From: Arthrobacter pascens
Lineage (GTDB): Bacteria; Actinomycetota; Actinomycetes; Actinomycetales; Micrococcaceae
Direction of reading: 5' to 3'
Length of the DNA: 64,000 bases
NCBI RefSeq assembly: GCF_017052465.1
Contig: NZ_JAFHKT010000121.1
Coordinates: forward strand, 59,663 to 123,662
The notes beneath the pieces are model-generated. The model had not been told where the DNA came from and made no database searches. It saw only the letters and a program-made list of their open reading frames with translations. Made by a program: the position numbers and the translations under genes. Position 1 is the stretch's first letter; each line of letters begins with the position of its first letter. Positions 41,848 through 50,495 of this stretch are shown here, piece after piece.

Positions 41848-42861
41848 TTAGCTTCCGGCCGCCGGGGCGAGTTGTCGCCAGCCGGGCTGGCTGCCGATGC
41901 CGAGGAGGGCGAAGACGGTGCTGACTGTCGAACGGAGGTTCTCCAGTTCCCGCAGGGCCGCCCGGTACTTCGCTGTAGCGTCGGGGACGGTGGTCCTGCG
42001 GAAGGTTATGGTGTGGCCCGGCCTGGCCTGGGCCAGCACGTCCAGGGAGCGGCTGGTGACCACTGCCAGGACGGGGTAGCCGGCGGTGACTCCGCGGCCG
42101 CGGTGCAGCACCAGGAGTTCCTCCCGGGACGGCACCTCGATCGCTCCCACCGGGACGCCGCGGGAGAGCACCTCGGCGCTCGACTGGCGTTCGGGGAGGT
42201 CCCCGCCGAGGCGCAGCCCGATGTGGTTGCTCCGGGCGCTGACGGTGTATTCGGTGGTGTAGAGCAGGCCGGCGGTGTCGCCGAATTCGTCCACGTCGGG
42301 CCCGTCCGTAACCTCCACGACCGAGTGGCTGCTGAATTCGGGCCGGGTCAGTCCCAGCCGGAACAGCGGCAGGTCGAAGTACGGCTGCCGGATGGGCGGG
42401 ACGCTCCGCGAGGTCTTGAGTTCAGTGCCTTCGGCCAGGCGAAGGCCAAATCCGACGACGGTGTCCGGGGCGCAGCTGCCGAGCAGGACGGGGGCCTCCA
42501 CCGAGCCGTGGACGGCAAGGTAGGCACGCAGCCCGCCGGTGATCTGGCGGACGGCCACCGTTTCGCCGGCACGGACGGAGACCGGTTCCCACTGCTGGCA
42601 TTCGTGGCCGCCCACGGTGAGGTGCAGGGGCGCACCGGTGACGGCGATGAGGATGTCCGTGGTGGCACGCATCCGGAAGTCCAGGGCGGTGATCTCCAGC
42701 AGCGGCGCGCCGTCGTCGTTGCCGGCGAGGATGTTGGCGGCGCGTGCGGAGAACTGGTCCAGCGCACCGTTCACGGGCAGCCCGAACCGGGGTCCGCGGA
42801 ACCGGCCGAGGTCGGTGACCACGGAGTTACCGGGCTGCTGGATGATCAGGGAGCCGCTCAT
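41848..42861 (-). CDS. pxpC: 5-oxoprolinase subunit PxpC (KipA), locus 2
   Basis: A 337-residue KipA-type protein. Family blocks: IIQQPGNSVVTDLGRFRG, VNGALDQFSARAANILAGN, SNHIGLRLGGDLP and HRGRGVTAGYPVLAVV. ATG 42861 overlaps the pxpB stop by four bases (ATGA), so translation is coupled. The frame runs open far upstream as a shadow of pxpB. The last 40 residues (RAALRELENLRS and on) form an extra helical tail. Confidence 0.9.
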   Translation of the reverse strand: MSGSLIIQQPGNSVVTDLGRFRGPRFGLPVNGALDQFSARAANILAGNDDGAPLLEITALDFRMRATTDILIAVTGAPLHLTVGGHECQQWEPVSVRAGETVAVRQITGGLRAYLAVHGSVEAPVLLGSCAPDTVVGFGLRLAEGTELKTSRSVPPIRQPYFDLPLFRLGLTRPEFSSHSVVEVTDGPDVDEFGDTAGLLYTTEYTVSARSNHIGLRLGGDLPERQSSAEVLSRGVPVGAIEVPSREELLVLHRGRGVTAGYPVLAVVTSRSLDVLAQARPGHTITFRRTTVPDATAKYRAALRELENLRSTVSTVFALLGIGSQPGWRQLAPAAGS

Positions 42862-43583
42862 CGTGCCGCGTCCAGTTTCCGGCCAACGTAGCCAGCGAAT
42901 TCTTCGGGCCGGATCCGGTGGAACCGCAGCCGGTCGCCGGGAACGTAGGGAACGAGCGGTTCGCTGGTGGCGTCGAGAACGGTCAGGGGTGTCTGGCCGA
43001 TGACGCACCATCCACCCGGCGCCACGGCCGGGGCTATGACTGCCTGCCGGCCCGCGACGGCCACGGCACCTGCCGGAACGGACAGGCGGGGGTCCTTCAG
43101 CCGCGGCACGGGGAGCGGGAAATCGGGGCCATCCATCATGGGCGAGCCGGCGGGGGCGCCGAGGCAGCGGATGACGTAGGACTTGGCGGTGTGCAGTGCG
43201 ATGATCTCCTCGACCGACAGCTGCTCGTGCTCGGCAACGCGTTCCAGGTCCGGGCCGTACTCGCCGCCGTAGACCACGGGAACGCTGAACTCGCGGGGCG
43301 CCCGGGCAGGCGCGCCGATGAAGTCGAGCTGGCGCAGTCCCAGGAGGACAAAGGCCCGGACCTGGCGTGCGGAGGTGACCCCGGGGTCGAATTCCACGAG
43401 CAGGGAGTCGTACGTGGGCACTGCGCCGTGGACGCCGTCGGCCCCTGCAGCCTCCAGCCATTCGGCGAGGGAATGCACGGTGCTCCAGTTGGCCTCACTG
43501 TCGGGGGATGAGGCGACGACGCGCAGCGCGGCGTCCCCGGACTCGAAGACTTCCACCGGAGTGGGCGTGGTGGTGGCGGACAT
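42858..43583 (-). CDS. pxpB: 5-oxoprolinase subunit PxpB (KipI), locus 2
   Basis: A 241-residue KipI-type protein. The family fold is seen in FESGDAALRVVA, PTYDSLLVEFDPG, FSVPVVYGGEYGPDL, and the closing SVPAGAVAVAGRQAVIAPAVAPGGWCVIGQT. The segment YVIRCLGAPAGSPMMDG replaces the usual F-A-G-F-x-P-G-F-x-Y-M motif, so this copy has diverged from the locus 1 protein. It lies one base after pxpA and overlaps pxpC. Confidence 0.9.
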   Translation of the reverse strand: MSATTTPTPVEVFESGDAALRVVASSPDSEANWSTVHSLAEWLEAAGADGVHGAVPTYDSLLVEFDPGVTSARQVRAFVLLGLRQLDFIGAPARAPREFSVPVVYGGEYGPDLERVAEHEQLSVEEIIALHTAKSYVIRCLGAPAGSPMMDGPDFPLPVPRLKDPRLSVPAGAVAVAGRQAVIAPAVAPGGWCVIGQTPLTVLDATSEPLVPYVPGDRLRFHRIRPEEFAGYVGRKLDAAR

Positions 43584-43584
43584 G

Positions 43585-44373
43585 TCAGGCAGCCTTCACT
43601 TTGGCGGCGAGCACCTGGGCGAGCGGGGCGATGGTCACGCCGGCGCGTTCAAGTTCGGCGCGGACCTGGCGGGCCAGCTGGACGGCGCCGGGGGTGTCCC
43701 CGTGCAGGAGGACGGTGTCGGCGACGATCGGCAGGTCGGTGCCGGCCACGGTTTCGATGAGCCCTTCGCAGACCATCCGGATGGTGCGGTGCACGATGGC
43801 TGACGGGTCGTGGATGACGGCGCCGGGGCGGCTGCGCGGCACCAGGGTGCCGTCTGCCTCGTAGGCGCGGTCGGCGATGCCCACGATGCCCACGGGGAGC
43901 CGCCGCGCGGCTGCGGCGTCGGCCAGTTCGCCGTCCTGGGCCAGGACGATCAGGTCCGGGTTGATGCGGGCGGCGGCGTCGGACACAGCTTCGGCGTAGT
44001 CGGCGCGGGTGGCCACGAGGTTGCCGAGGCGGCCGTGGGGTGCGATGTGGGCGACGCCGGTGCCGTGGTACGCGGCAAAGGCGCTCAGTGCGCCGAACTG
44101 GTAGAGGATGTCGTTGCGGACCTCGTCCGCGGTGAGGTCCATGGCGCGGCGGCCGAAGCCCCGAAGGTCGGGGAAGCTCGGGTGTGCGCCGATGCTGACG
44201 CCGCGGCGCACGCATTCGGCGACGGTGGCGTTCATGATGTCGGGATCTCCCGCGTGGAATCCACAGGCGATGTTGGCGCTGGAAACCACCTCGAGCAAGG
44301 CCGCGTCGTCGCCCATCGAGTAGGCGCCGAAGCCTTCTCCGAGATCTGCCACGAGATCAACTGTGGGTCCCAT
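43585..44373 (-). CDS. pxpA: 5-oxoprolinase subunit PxpA (LamB/YcsF family), locus 2
   Basis: A 262-residue LamB/YcsF protein. [55 protein letters not shown] and LLHGDTPGAVQLARQ match the family. Two differences from the locus 1 copy stand out: the conserved V-K-P-H-G-x-L-Y-N stretch reads IAPHGRLGNLV, and DLNSDVGES is DLVADLGEG. First gene of the leftward group; its upstream 550 bases face a LysR gene. Confidence 0.9.
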   Translation of the reverse strand: MGPTVDLVADLGEGFGAYSMGDDAALLEVVSSANIACGFHAGDPDIMNATVAECVRRGVSIGAHPSFPDLRGFGRRAMDLTADEVRNDILYQFGALSAFAAYHGTGVAHIAPHGRLGNLVATRADYAEAVSDAAARINPDLIVLAQDGELADAAAARRLPVGIVGIADRAYEADGTLVPRSRPGAVIHDPSAIVHRTIRMVCEGLIETVAGTDLPIVADTVLLHGDTPGAVQLARQVRAELERAGVTIAPLAQVLAAKVKAA

Positions 44374-44929
44374 GTGAGCCCTCCTGGGGTGTTGGCTGCA
44401 CCGTTGCGCCGCGGGGCGCGAAGGTCAGCTTCCGGTAGTGAAGTGAATGCCGGGAACCTGCCCTGTTCGGGGCTTGCGGTCCGGCGGCCCGGCCTGCCGG
44501 GCGTCTGTCAAAAAGTCTGGCACCGCGAATTGGCTCACACAAAGACGTAATCCATGTCACGGGATAGGTGCCGGTTATGACGGGTGCCCCGTGGAGTGCT
44601 GCCCTCATGCGTGTCACCTCATTCCCATCATCAGAATCTGCCTTGCCGCCGCGGAATCGCGAATGCATTCAAGCTATGGAGCGCATATTTCAGAAATGTA
44701 AAAGGAAGGTGTCCATTCCGGTAAACACCGCTTTTATGCGAAATGCATCTGACGTCATCTCAAAATTGCATGCCACCGGAGGAGCTAGAATGTACGATTA
44801 GTGAAATAGCGTTCTGGGTTCAACCTAGTGTCTGCGATGTGGATCACACAAAGACCTATTGCGTATCCCTCCACTACATCCGCTTATGACCTTTCCGGGT
44901 CCGGGACGCCGCAGAGAGAGAAGGCGGCC
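44374..44929. other. 556-base divergent control region with a 12-base direct repeat
   Basis: No gene is supported. The stretch is more AT-rich than its surroundings, chiefly 44,660-44,880. TCACACAAAGAC occurs at 44535-44546 (upstream of pxpA) and again at 44844-44855 (upstream of the LysR gene), which suggests two binding sites for one regulator, probably the LysR protein. Other short palindromes are present but unconvincing. Confidence 0.55.
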
Positions 44930-45850
44930 ATGGACACGCGGAAGCTTGCGTACTTCGTCCAGATCGTGGATTCGGGAAGCATCACCAAGGCTGCGGCGGC
45001 GCTGCATGTGGCCCAGCCGGCCCTCAGCCAGCAGGTGTCGGCCCTGGAAACGGATCTGAAGCAGCGCTTGCTGATCCGCAGCAAGCAGGGCGTCAAGCCC
45101 ACGGCCGCCGGGCACACCCTGTACCGGCACGCCCAGTCCATCCTGCGGTTGGTGGAGCAGGCGCGGCAGGACGTCGCCGCGTCGGGGGCCGCGCCGTCCG
45201 GGCGAGTCTCCATTGCCATCGCCCCGTACAGCATGGCGTCGAGCCTGACCCCGCGGATCATCGGCGAAGTGGGCCGCCGGTACCCGGACATCGTCCTGCA
45301 CGTGACGGAAATCTACGGCGGCGTGCTGAGCGAGGCGATCAAGAACGGCCGGCTGGACATGGCCCTCATCTACGAGCCCGGCCCCATCCGCGGCGTCCAG
45401 TTCACCACCATGATCGTTGAGGATCTGCACTTTGTGGTCAACGCCGACAGGTTCGGGGCGGCACCGGACAATGGCGAAATCACGCTGGAGGAAGCCGCCG
45501 GCTTCGGGCTGTTCCTCCCCGAGAAGATCCACACCCTGCGCCAGGTGGTGGAAGGCGGCTTTGACAGCCGCGGGCTCAAACTCCAGCTGGTGGGCGAGGT
45601 GGAGTCGGTGCCGTCGCTGGCCCGGCTCCTGCGCGCGGACCTGGGCGCCACGATCATGCCCAAGTCAGCCGCTGACGCCCTGTTCCACGAGGAGGACTTC
45701 CATGTCCTGCGGATCGTGGATCCCGCGCTGCAGTGCAAGATAGCGCTGTGCACGCCGGACCATGACCCGCTCTCCGAGGCGGCGTCGGCGGTGCTTCTGG
45801 TGCTGAAGGAAATGCTTCAGGAAATGCTGAGCAATAAATACGCCCGGTAG
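44930..45850 (+). CDS. LysR-family regulator (Nac/Cbl-like)
   Basis: A 306-residue LysR protein. The N-terminal helix-turn-helix is GSITKAAAALHVAQPALSQQVSALE (about 14-38), followed by a linker helix and a two-lobed substrate domain with SIAIAPYSMASSL and GLFLPEKIHTLRQVVE. The start is ATG 44930 with GAGAAGG 7 bases upstream and the typical DTRKLAYFVQIVDSGS opening; the frame is open earlier. Divergent from the pxpA-led gene group, it is the likely activator or repressor of that group, with the TCACACAAAGAC repeats as candidate sites. Confidence 0.9.
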   Translation: MDTRKLAYFVQIVDSGSITKAAAALHVAQPALSQQVSALETDLKQRLLIRSKQGVKPTAAGHTLYRHAQSILRLVEQARQDVAASGAAPSGRVSIAIAPYSMASSLTPRIIGEVGRRYPDIVLHVTEIYGGVLSEAIKNGRLDMALIYEPGPIRGVQFTTMIVEDLHFVVNADRFGAAPDNGEITLEEAAGFGLFLPEKIHTLRQVVEGGFDSRGLKLQLVGEVESVPSLARLLRADLGATIMPKSAADALFHEEDFHVLRIVDPALQCKIALCTPDHDPLSEAASAVLLVLKEMLQEMLSNKYAR

Positions 45851-45980
45851 CCAGCTCATAACCTCAGCTTATTAGGCCACCTATCATTGGTCTTAGTAGC
45901 AAAGCGCCCAGGATTCTAATATTGGAAGCAAGCCGAGAAATTGCGGCAACATTTCGCAACCAATCAATGGGGAGCCTGCA

Positions 45981-46214
45981 ATGAAAAAGATCAGCACCAC
46001 CAGGAGAACTTCCGGCGCAAGCCTGGGACTAATGGCTAAAACCGGTTCACATTGCCCCGCTAATGGGTTCTGGCGCCCTGAGGACCGCTCCGGCAATCCG
46101 GTTTTCGTGTTTGAAGGCAGCATCATGCCGGTCAGCAGCAGCGGATCGACGATCTGGTTCTTGGAGGATGCCGTCGTTGGCGCCCCGGCCTATCAGGTGC
46201 CTCACCGCGATTGA
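45981..46214 (+). CDS. Small hypothetical protein with a CPxxGxWxP motif
   Basis: A 77-residue product starting at ATG behind GGGGAG at ideal spacing. A basic N-terminus (MKKISTTRRTSG) leads to TGSHCPANGFWRPED, then GNPVFVFEGSIMPVSSSGSTIWFLE. The pattern T-G-x-x-C-P-x-x-G-x-W followed by a strand and G-x-x-M-P occurs in small beta-rich domains of unknown role found widely in bacteria. It is a lone gene; nothing in context indicates a job. Confidence 0.65.
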   Translation: MKKISTTRRTSGASLGLMAKTGSHCPANGFWRPEDRSGNPVFVFEGSIMPVSSSGSTIWFLEDAVVGAPAYQVPHRD

Positions 46215-46394
46215 CCGGCCCTACCCCTCCGGCCGCCCAACTGGGTGGCAGCCCAGGGCGTTCTGACGGTTGGGAACACCGGACCTGCTACCCAGTTTCC
46301 TTCTCGGGCGGATGCGAAAAAACTTTTAGATTGCACCCACATCTGGTGCCTAGTCGCCCACTTTAATGTCGCACCCCCTTGGCAGACTGAGTTC

Positions 46395-48203
46395 ATGGAG
46401 GGCAACGGGAATTCGGCACTGACAGCAAGGGTGCCGCACGGCGACGCCCTGCACGCTGCCGCGTTTCCTGACGACCTTTTCCCAGACACGGTCTTCCCCT
46501 TCGTCGCGGTTCCGGACGGTTGGTTCTCTGACGAGGCTTTTCCGTTCGATGAGTTCGCGGACGACATCTTCCTGGACGACGGCGTTCCGGTCGACGATGA
46601 GTATCCGGGATCTTTTCCGGAGGTCCCGTTTCCCGAAGCCCTGTTTGCCGACGTCCTGTTCGCAGACGCCTCTAGCGCCGACTCCACTGCCTCCGGCGCT
46701 GATACACCTAGGCTGAGTGTCGGGGACCGGTTCGCGGCGGCTGCTCTCCTTTTGAGGGCAGACCTCACCGCCGACGGCGCCGGGCTGATCGACCAGATGC
46801 AGGCGTGGGAGAAGCTCAAGTGCATGATTGCCGGGCAACAGGCGCGGGCGGCCGTGGCCTTCGACATCCGGCATCGCGAGGAACAAGCTGAACTCGGGGC
46901 GCAGGCAGATCTCGAGCAGGCCCGCCGTAGCTCTCTGTCGGCTGAGGATCTCGGCAAGAAGCGCCCCAGGGAACACGGCATGGGCGCGGCCGAGCAGATC
47001 GCGCTGGCCCGGGGCGAGTCCCCGCATCGCGGCGGCCGGCTGCTCGGCATGTCGAAGGCGCTCGTCACCGAGATGCCGCACACCCTGGCCGCCCTGGACA
47101 CCGGCCAGCTCAATGAAGAGCGCGCCTTGTATGTCGTGAAAGAGACAGCCTGCCTGACTGTGGCCGACCGGACCGCCGTCGATGAGGAACTAGCCGCCGA
47201 CACCGGAACCTTCGCCGGCGCCGGAACCAGGGCCGTCATCGCCACGGTAAGGGCGGCCGCCACCCGCAGGGACTCGCGCTCGGTGACGCAGAGGGCGAGC
47301 CATGCCGCGTCGGAGCGGTCCGTGAGCCTGCGCCCGGCACCGGACTGCATGACTTACCTGACAGCCCTGCTGCCCGCCCATCAGGGAGTCGCCGTGTACG
47401 CGGCCCTGACCCGGCACGCCGACGCCCTCCACGCCGCCGGCGACCCGCGCAGCCTGGGGCAGATCAAGGCCGACACCCTCGTCGAATGGACCACCGGCAC
47501 CCCCGGCGGCATCACCGGCATCGAGCTCAACGTCGTCATGACCGACCGCACCCTCCTCCAAGCCGACAGCGAACCCGCAAGGCTTGCTGGCTACGGCATC
47601 GTGCCCGCCGCCTGGGCCCGCAACCTCATCAGCGACGAAGAGGCACCGGAACGCCAACAAGCACCGGAACACCCACCGATGCAGGGACAAGAACCTCGGG
47701 CTGGAAGCTCAAACGCGTCTCACTCAACCAGAGGCCAGCACGCCGTAAGAGAGTTGAAGGTGTGGCTCCGCCGTCTGTACACGGAACCGGAGACCGGCGA
47801 CCTGGTAGGCATGGACTCCCGGAGGCGGCTCTTCCCGGCACCACTGCGCCGCTTCATCCAAATCCGCGACGACACCTGCCGCACACCATACTGCGACGCC
47901 CCAATCCGCCACCTCGACCACATCATCCCCTGGCACGATGACGGCCCAACATCCCTGGCCAACGGCGCGGGACTCTGCGAGGCCTGCAACCACACCAAAG
48001 AACTCTCCGGCTGGAAGGCACAACCCAGACCAGGACCCTGGCACACCATAGAAATCACCACGCCAACCGGCCACAGCTACCGCTCCACCGCACCCCCGTT
48101 GCCCGGATCCAGTCTGCCCGGTACGGGGGTGAGTGAAGCCAACCTGCCCGGAGCCGGCATCCGCGAAACACGCCAGTCCGAACTGAGCGGCACGTCTCCT
48201 TAG
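46395..48203 (+). CDS. DUF222 and HNH endonuclease domain protein (13E12-repeat type)
   Basis: A 602-residue protein. Residues about 17-100 are a very acidic, Phe/Pro/Asp-rich low-complexity region made of imperfect F-P-D/E-x repeats (FPDDLFPD, FPFDEFADD, FPEVPFPEALF). A DUF222 helical domain follows (about 110-400). The HNH domain at about 495-540 has CRTPYCDAPIRHLDHIIPW and CEACNHTKE, with the four zinc cysteines and the catalytic His intact. Family members are multi-copy in actinobacterial genomes and their function is unknown. ATG 46395 is chosen as the frame's first plausible start; no ribosome site. No methylase or transposase is adjacent. Confidence 0.87.
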   Translation: MEGNGNSALTARVPHGDALHAAAFPDDLFPDTVFPFVAVPDGWFSDEAFPFDEFADDIFLDDGVPVDDEYPGSFPEVPFPEALFADVLFADASSADSTASGADTPRLSVGDRFAAAALLLRADLTADGAGLIDQMQAWEKLKCMIAGQQARAAVAFDIRHREEQAELGAQADLEQARRSSLSAEDLGKKRPREHGMGAAEQIALARGESPHRGGRLLGMSKALVTEMPHTLAALDTGQLNEERALYVVKETACLTVADRTAVDEELAADTGTFAGAGTRAVIATVRAAATRRDSRSVTQRASHAASERSVSLRPAPDCMTYLTALLPAHQGVAVYAALTRHADALHAAGDPRSLGQIKADTLVEWTTGTPGGITGIELNVVMTDRTLLQADSEPARLAGYGIVPAAWARNLISDEEAPERQQAPEHPPMQGQEPRAGSSNASHSTRGQHAVRELKVWLRRLYTEPETGDLVGMDSRRRLFPAPLRRFIQIRDDTCRTPYCDAPIRHLDHIIPWHDDGPTSLANGAGLCEACNHTKELSGWKAQPRPGPWHTIEITTPTGHSYRSTAPPLPGSSLPGTGVSEANLPGAGIRETRQSELSGTSP

Positions 48204-48297
48204 GGCGAATAAAGGGCGAGGGCGGCGCCGGGCATGCCGCGGTCGCGGGAACTGAAGGCGGGAGAGCACAAAGCACGGCAGCTAGACCGCTACCTGA

Positions 48298-48975
48298 CTA
48301 GGCCTGTTCGACGAGCAGGCCCTTGGCCTTCAGGACCTCGGTGAGTTTGCACAGTTCAATGGTGGTGCCGCCGGCCTTGTACAGGCCGATGAGTTCGCAC
48401 TCGGCGTCGTCACGTTCCTGCGAGAGGCGGATGACTTCCTCGATCTCGTCCTTCCGGACCACCACCACACCGTCGGCATCGCCGCGGAGGACGTCGCCGG
48501 GGTAGATGATTTCGTCGCCGAAGACCACCGGGTGGTTGATGGGGCCGATGGTTTCCTTCACGGTGCCCTTGATGGAGATGCTGCCGGAGAAGACGGGCAG
48601 GCCCAGTTCGATGAGGTCCTGGGTGTCGCGGACACCCGAGTCCGTCACCAAGCCGGCGAGGCCCTTGGCCTTCATCGCGTTGCCGAGGACGTCGCCGAAC
48701 GTTCCGGCTTCCTCGTACTCCCCCGCCGCGGCCAGGATGACGTCCCCGGCCTCCGCGTAGTGGATGGCCACCTGCAGCATGAGGTTGTCCCTGGGCGCGC
48801 ACCGGACAGTGGTGGCGGGGCCGCAGAAGGACATGCTCCTGTCGATCGGCTTGATCTTGGAGCTCAGCGCTCCCTTTCGTCCCTGTGCCTCGTGGATGGT
48901 GGCGGACGAGAATTTCGCGAGGCGGCTTACGGCGTCGGCGTCGGGTCGGTCGATATTGGTCTTGACGTGAATCAC
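48298..48975 (-). CDS. RraA family protein (HMG/CHA aldolase-like)
   Basis: A 225-residue RraA-fold protein. AGEYEEAGTFGDVLGNAMKAKGLAGLVTDSGVRD gives the glycine-rich active-site loop and the Arg-Asp pair (GVRD) used for metal-assisted aldol cleavage of 4-hydroxy-4-methyl-2-oxoglutarate or oxaloacetate decarboxylation. GTG 48975 is chosen because AAGGA lies 7 bases upstream and IHVKTNI starts the conserved region. It follows the aminotransferase gene by 25 bases in the same direction, so the two are probably cotranscribed, consistent with handling a 2-oxo acid. Confidence 0.88.
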   Translation of the reverse strand: MIHVKTNIDRPDADAVSRLAKFSSATIHEAQGRKGALSSKIKPIDRSMSFCGPATTVRCAPRDNLMLQVAIHYAEAGDVILAAAGEYEEAGTFGDVLGNAMKAKGLAGLVTDSGVRDTQDLIELGLPVFSGSISIKGTVKETIGPINHPVVFGDEIIYPGDVLRGDADGVVVVRKDEIEEVIRLSQERDDAECELIGLYKAGGTTIELCKLTEVLKAKGLLVEQA

Positions 48976-49000
48976 GGCGGTTTCCTTCGTTGGGTGCGGA

Positions 49001-50209
49001 TCAGCTGAGGGCCTGGACGGCCTTGTCGATGGCGGCGATGGATTCTTCGATGATGTCGAGGCTGGTGGCATAGGAGATGCGGAAGTACGGCCCCAGCCCG
49101 TAGGCCGATCCGGGGATCGCCGCCACGGACGCGTGGTCGAGCAAGTAGAGAACAAAGTCCTGGTCATCGCGGATGACGGTCCCTTCCGGCGTCGTCTTCC
49201 CGATGGCCCCCGCGCAGTTGACGTAGGCGTAGAAGGCGCCTTCCGGCGTCGCGCATGACAGGCCGTCGACGGCGTTAAGTCCGGCGACTGCCGCATCGCG
49301 CCGGCTGCGGTAAATCTCTACGCTCTCCCGCACGAAGCCCTGGTCGCCGGTGAGCGCGGCGGCGCTGGCAGCCTGGCTCACCGAGGACGGGCAGGAGGAG
49401 ATCTGGGACTGGAGCTTGTTGATCGCGGCGATCAGCGGGGCGGGCCCGGCCGCGTATCCCAGCCGCCAGCCGGTCATCGCGTAGGCCTTGGACACGCCGT
49501 TGACGGCGAGGATGCGGTCCTTCAGCTCGGGGGCAACCTCCACCAGGCTGGTAAGCCGGCCTTCGCCGAAGTAGATCTGGTCGTAGATTTCGTCCGTCAG
49601 CACGTAGACGTGCGGGAAGTCCGCGAGGACGTCGGCGAGCGCGCGCAGTTCCGCCCGTGAGTAGACGGCGCCAGTGGGGTTGGACGGCGTGTTCAGGATG
49701 ACCCATTTGGTGCGCTCATTGAGGGCGCCGGCCAGGGCTTCCGGCGTGAGCTTGAATCCCTCCTCCTCGCCGCAGGGAACCACTACCGGCGTGCCGTCGT
49801 TGGCGAGCACCATGTCCGGGTAGGAGACCCAGAAGGGGGCGGGCACAACCACTTCGTCCCCGGCGTCGAGGGAGGCCATGAAGGCCGTGAAAATTACCTG
49901 CTTGGCGCCGCCGCCGATAGTGATCTCAGCCGGGGTGTAGTGCAGGCCGGTGCGCAGCTCGATGGTCTGCAGGATGGCCTGCTGCAGGGCGGGCGTTCCG
50001 GTGACGGAGGTGTATTTGGTCTCCCCCTGGCTGATCGCTTCGACGGCTGCGGCCTTGATGTGCTCCGGGGTGTCAAAGTCCGGCTCGCCGACCGTCAGGT
50101 CCAGGATCCGGCGCCCTTCCGCCTTCAGCTCACGCACACGGGCCGCGGCGGCCACACTGGCGGAGGACTTGATGCGGGACACCCGCGATGCGGGTTCAAA
50201 TTCAGACAT
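49001..50209 (-). CDS. Class I/II pyridoxal-phosphate aminotransferase (aspartate aminotransferase-like)
   Basis: A 402-residue aminotransferase of group I-gamma type. TVGEPDFDTPEHI, GGGAKQVIF (cofactor phosphate contact), NTPSNPTGAVYSRAEL, LTDEIYDQIYF (Asp and Tyr to PLP), NGVSKAYAMTGWRLGY (Schiff-base Lys in SKAYAM) and FRISYATS (substrate carboxylate Arg) are all present. It would make a 2-oxo acid from an amino acid. It is cotranscribed with the RraA family gene, and start is ATG 50209. Confidence 0.92.
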   Translation of the reverse strand: MSEFEPASRVSRIKSSASVAAAARVRELKAEGRRILDLTVGEPDFDTPEHIKAAAVEAISQGETKYTSVTGTPALQQAILQTIELRTGLHYTPAEITIGGGAKQVIFTAFMASLDAGDEVVVPAPFWVSYPDMVLANDGTPVVVPCGEEEGFKLTPEALAGALNERTKWVILNTPSNPTGAVYSRAELRALADVLADFPHVYVLTDEIYDQIYFGEGRLTSLVEVAPELKDRILAVNGVSKAYAMTGWRLGYAAGPAPLIAAINKLQSQISSCPSSVSQAASAAALTGDQGFVRESVEIYRSRRDAAVAGLNAVDGLSCATPEGAFYAYVNCAGAIGKTTPEGTVIRDDQDFVLYLLDHASVAAIPGSAYGLGPYFRISYATSLDIIEESIAAIDKAVQALS

Positions 50210-50495
50210 GGTCTCTTCCTAGGGATTCAGGAGGGAGCGGTACTCGTTTCTTCGACCCTAGGGAATCCTGGCCGGTATGGATAAGACCTAAAGTGCGTGG
50301 ACGGATAAGCGTCCCTTATGGCCCGGCGGTGGCCTGACACGGCCACCGGAGTGCCTCCCGCATGAAACCGCGGCCTCTGCCTGCCCAGGGGCATCGCCGA
50401 AGCCGTCGCCAAGGGCCCCGGCCAAACTATTTCAGTATGGCTCCACGCACTTTAGGTATTTCCGCGGCAGGCCCGTTCTGTCTAGCCTTCTAGGC

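Noticed and set aside
41848..43583. KipI/KipA genes as urea amidolyase (allophanate hydrolase) subunits
   Set aside because: No amidase signature domain and no urea carboxylase lies in that group; LamB/YcsF next to them fits the Pxp arrangement better.
44374..44929. AT-rich patch as a replication origin or attachment site
   Set aside because: No DnaA-box cluster, tRNA gene or integrase is present; a divergent promoter region explains it.
46395..48203. HNH protein as part of a restriction-modification or mobile intron system
   Set aside because: No methyltransferase, intron structure or transposase is adjacent, and the DUF222 architecture is a chromosomal multi-copy family.
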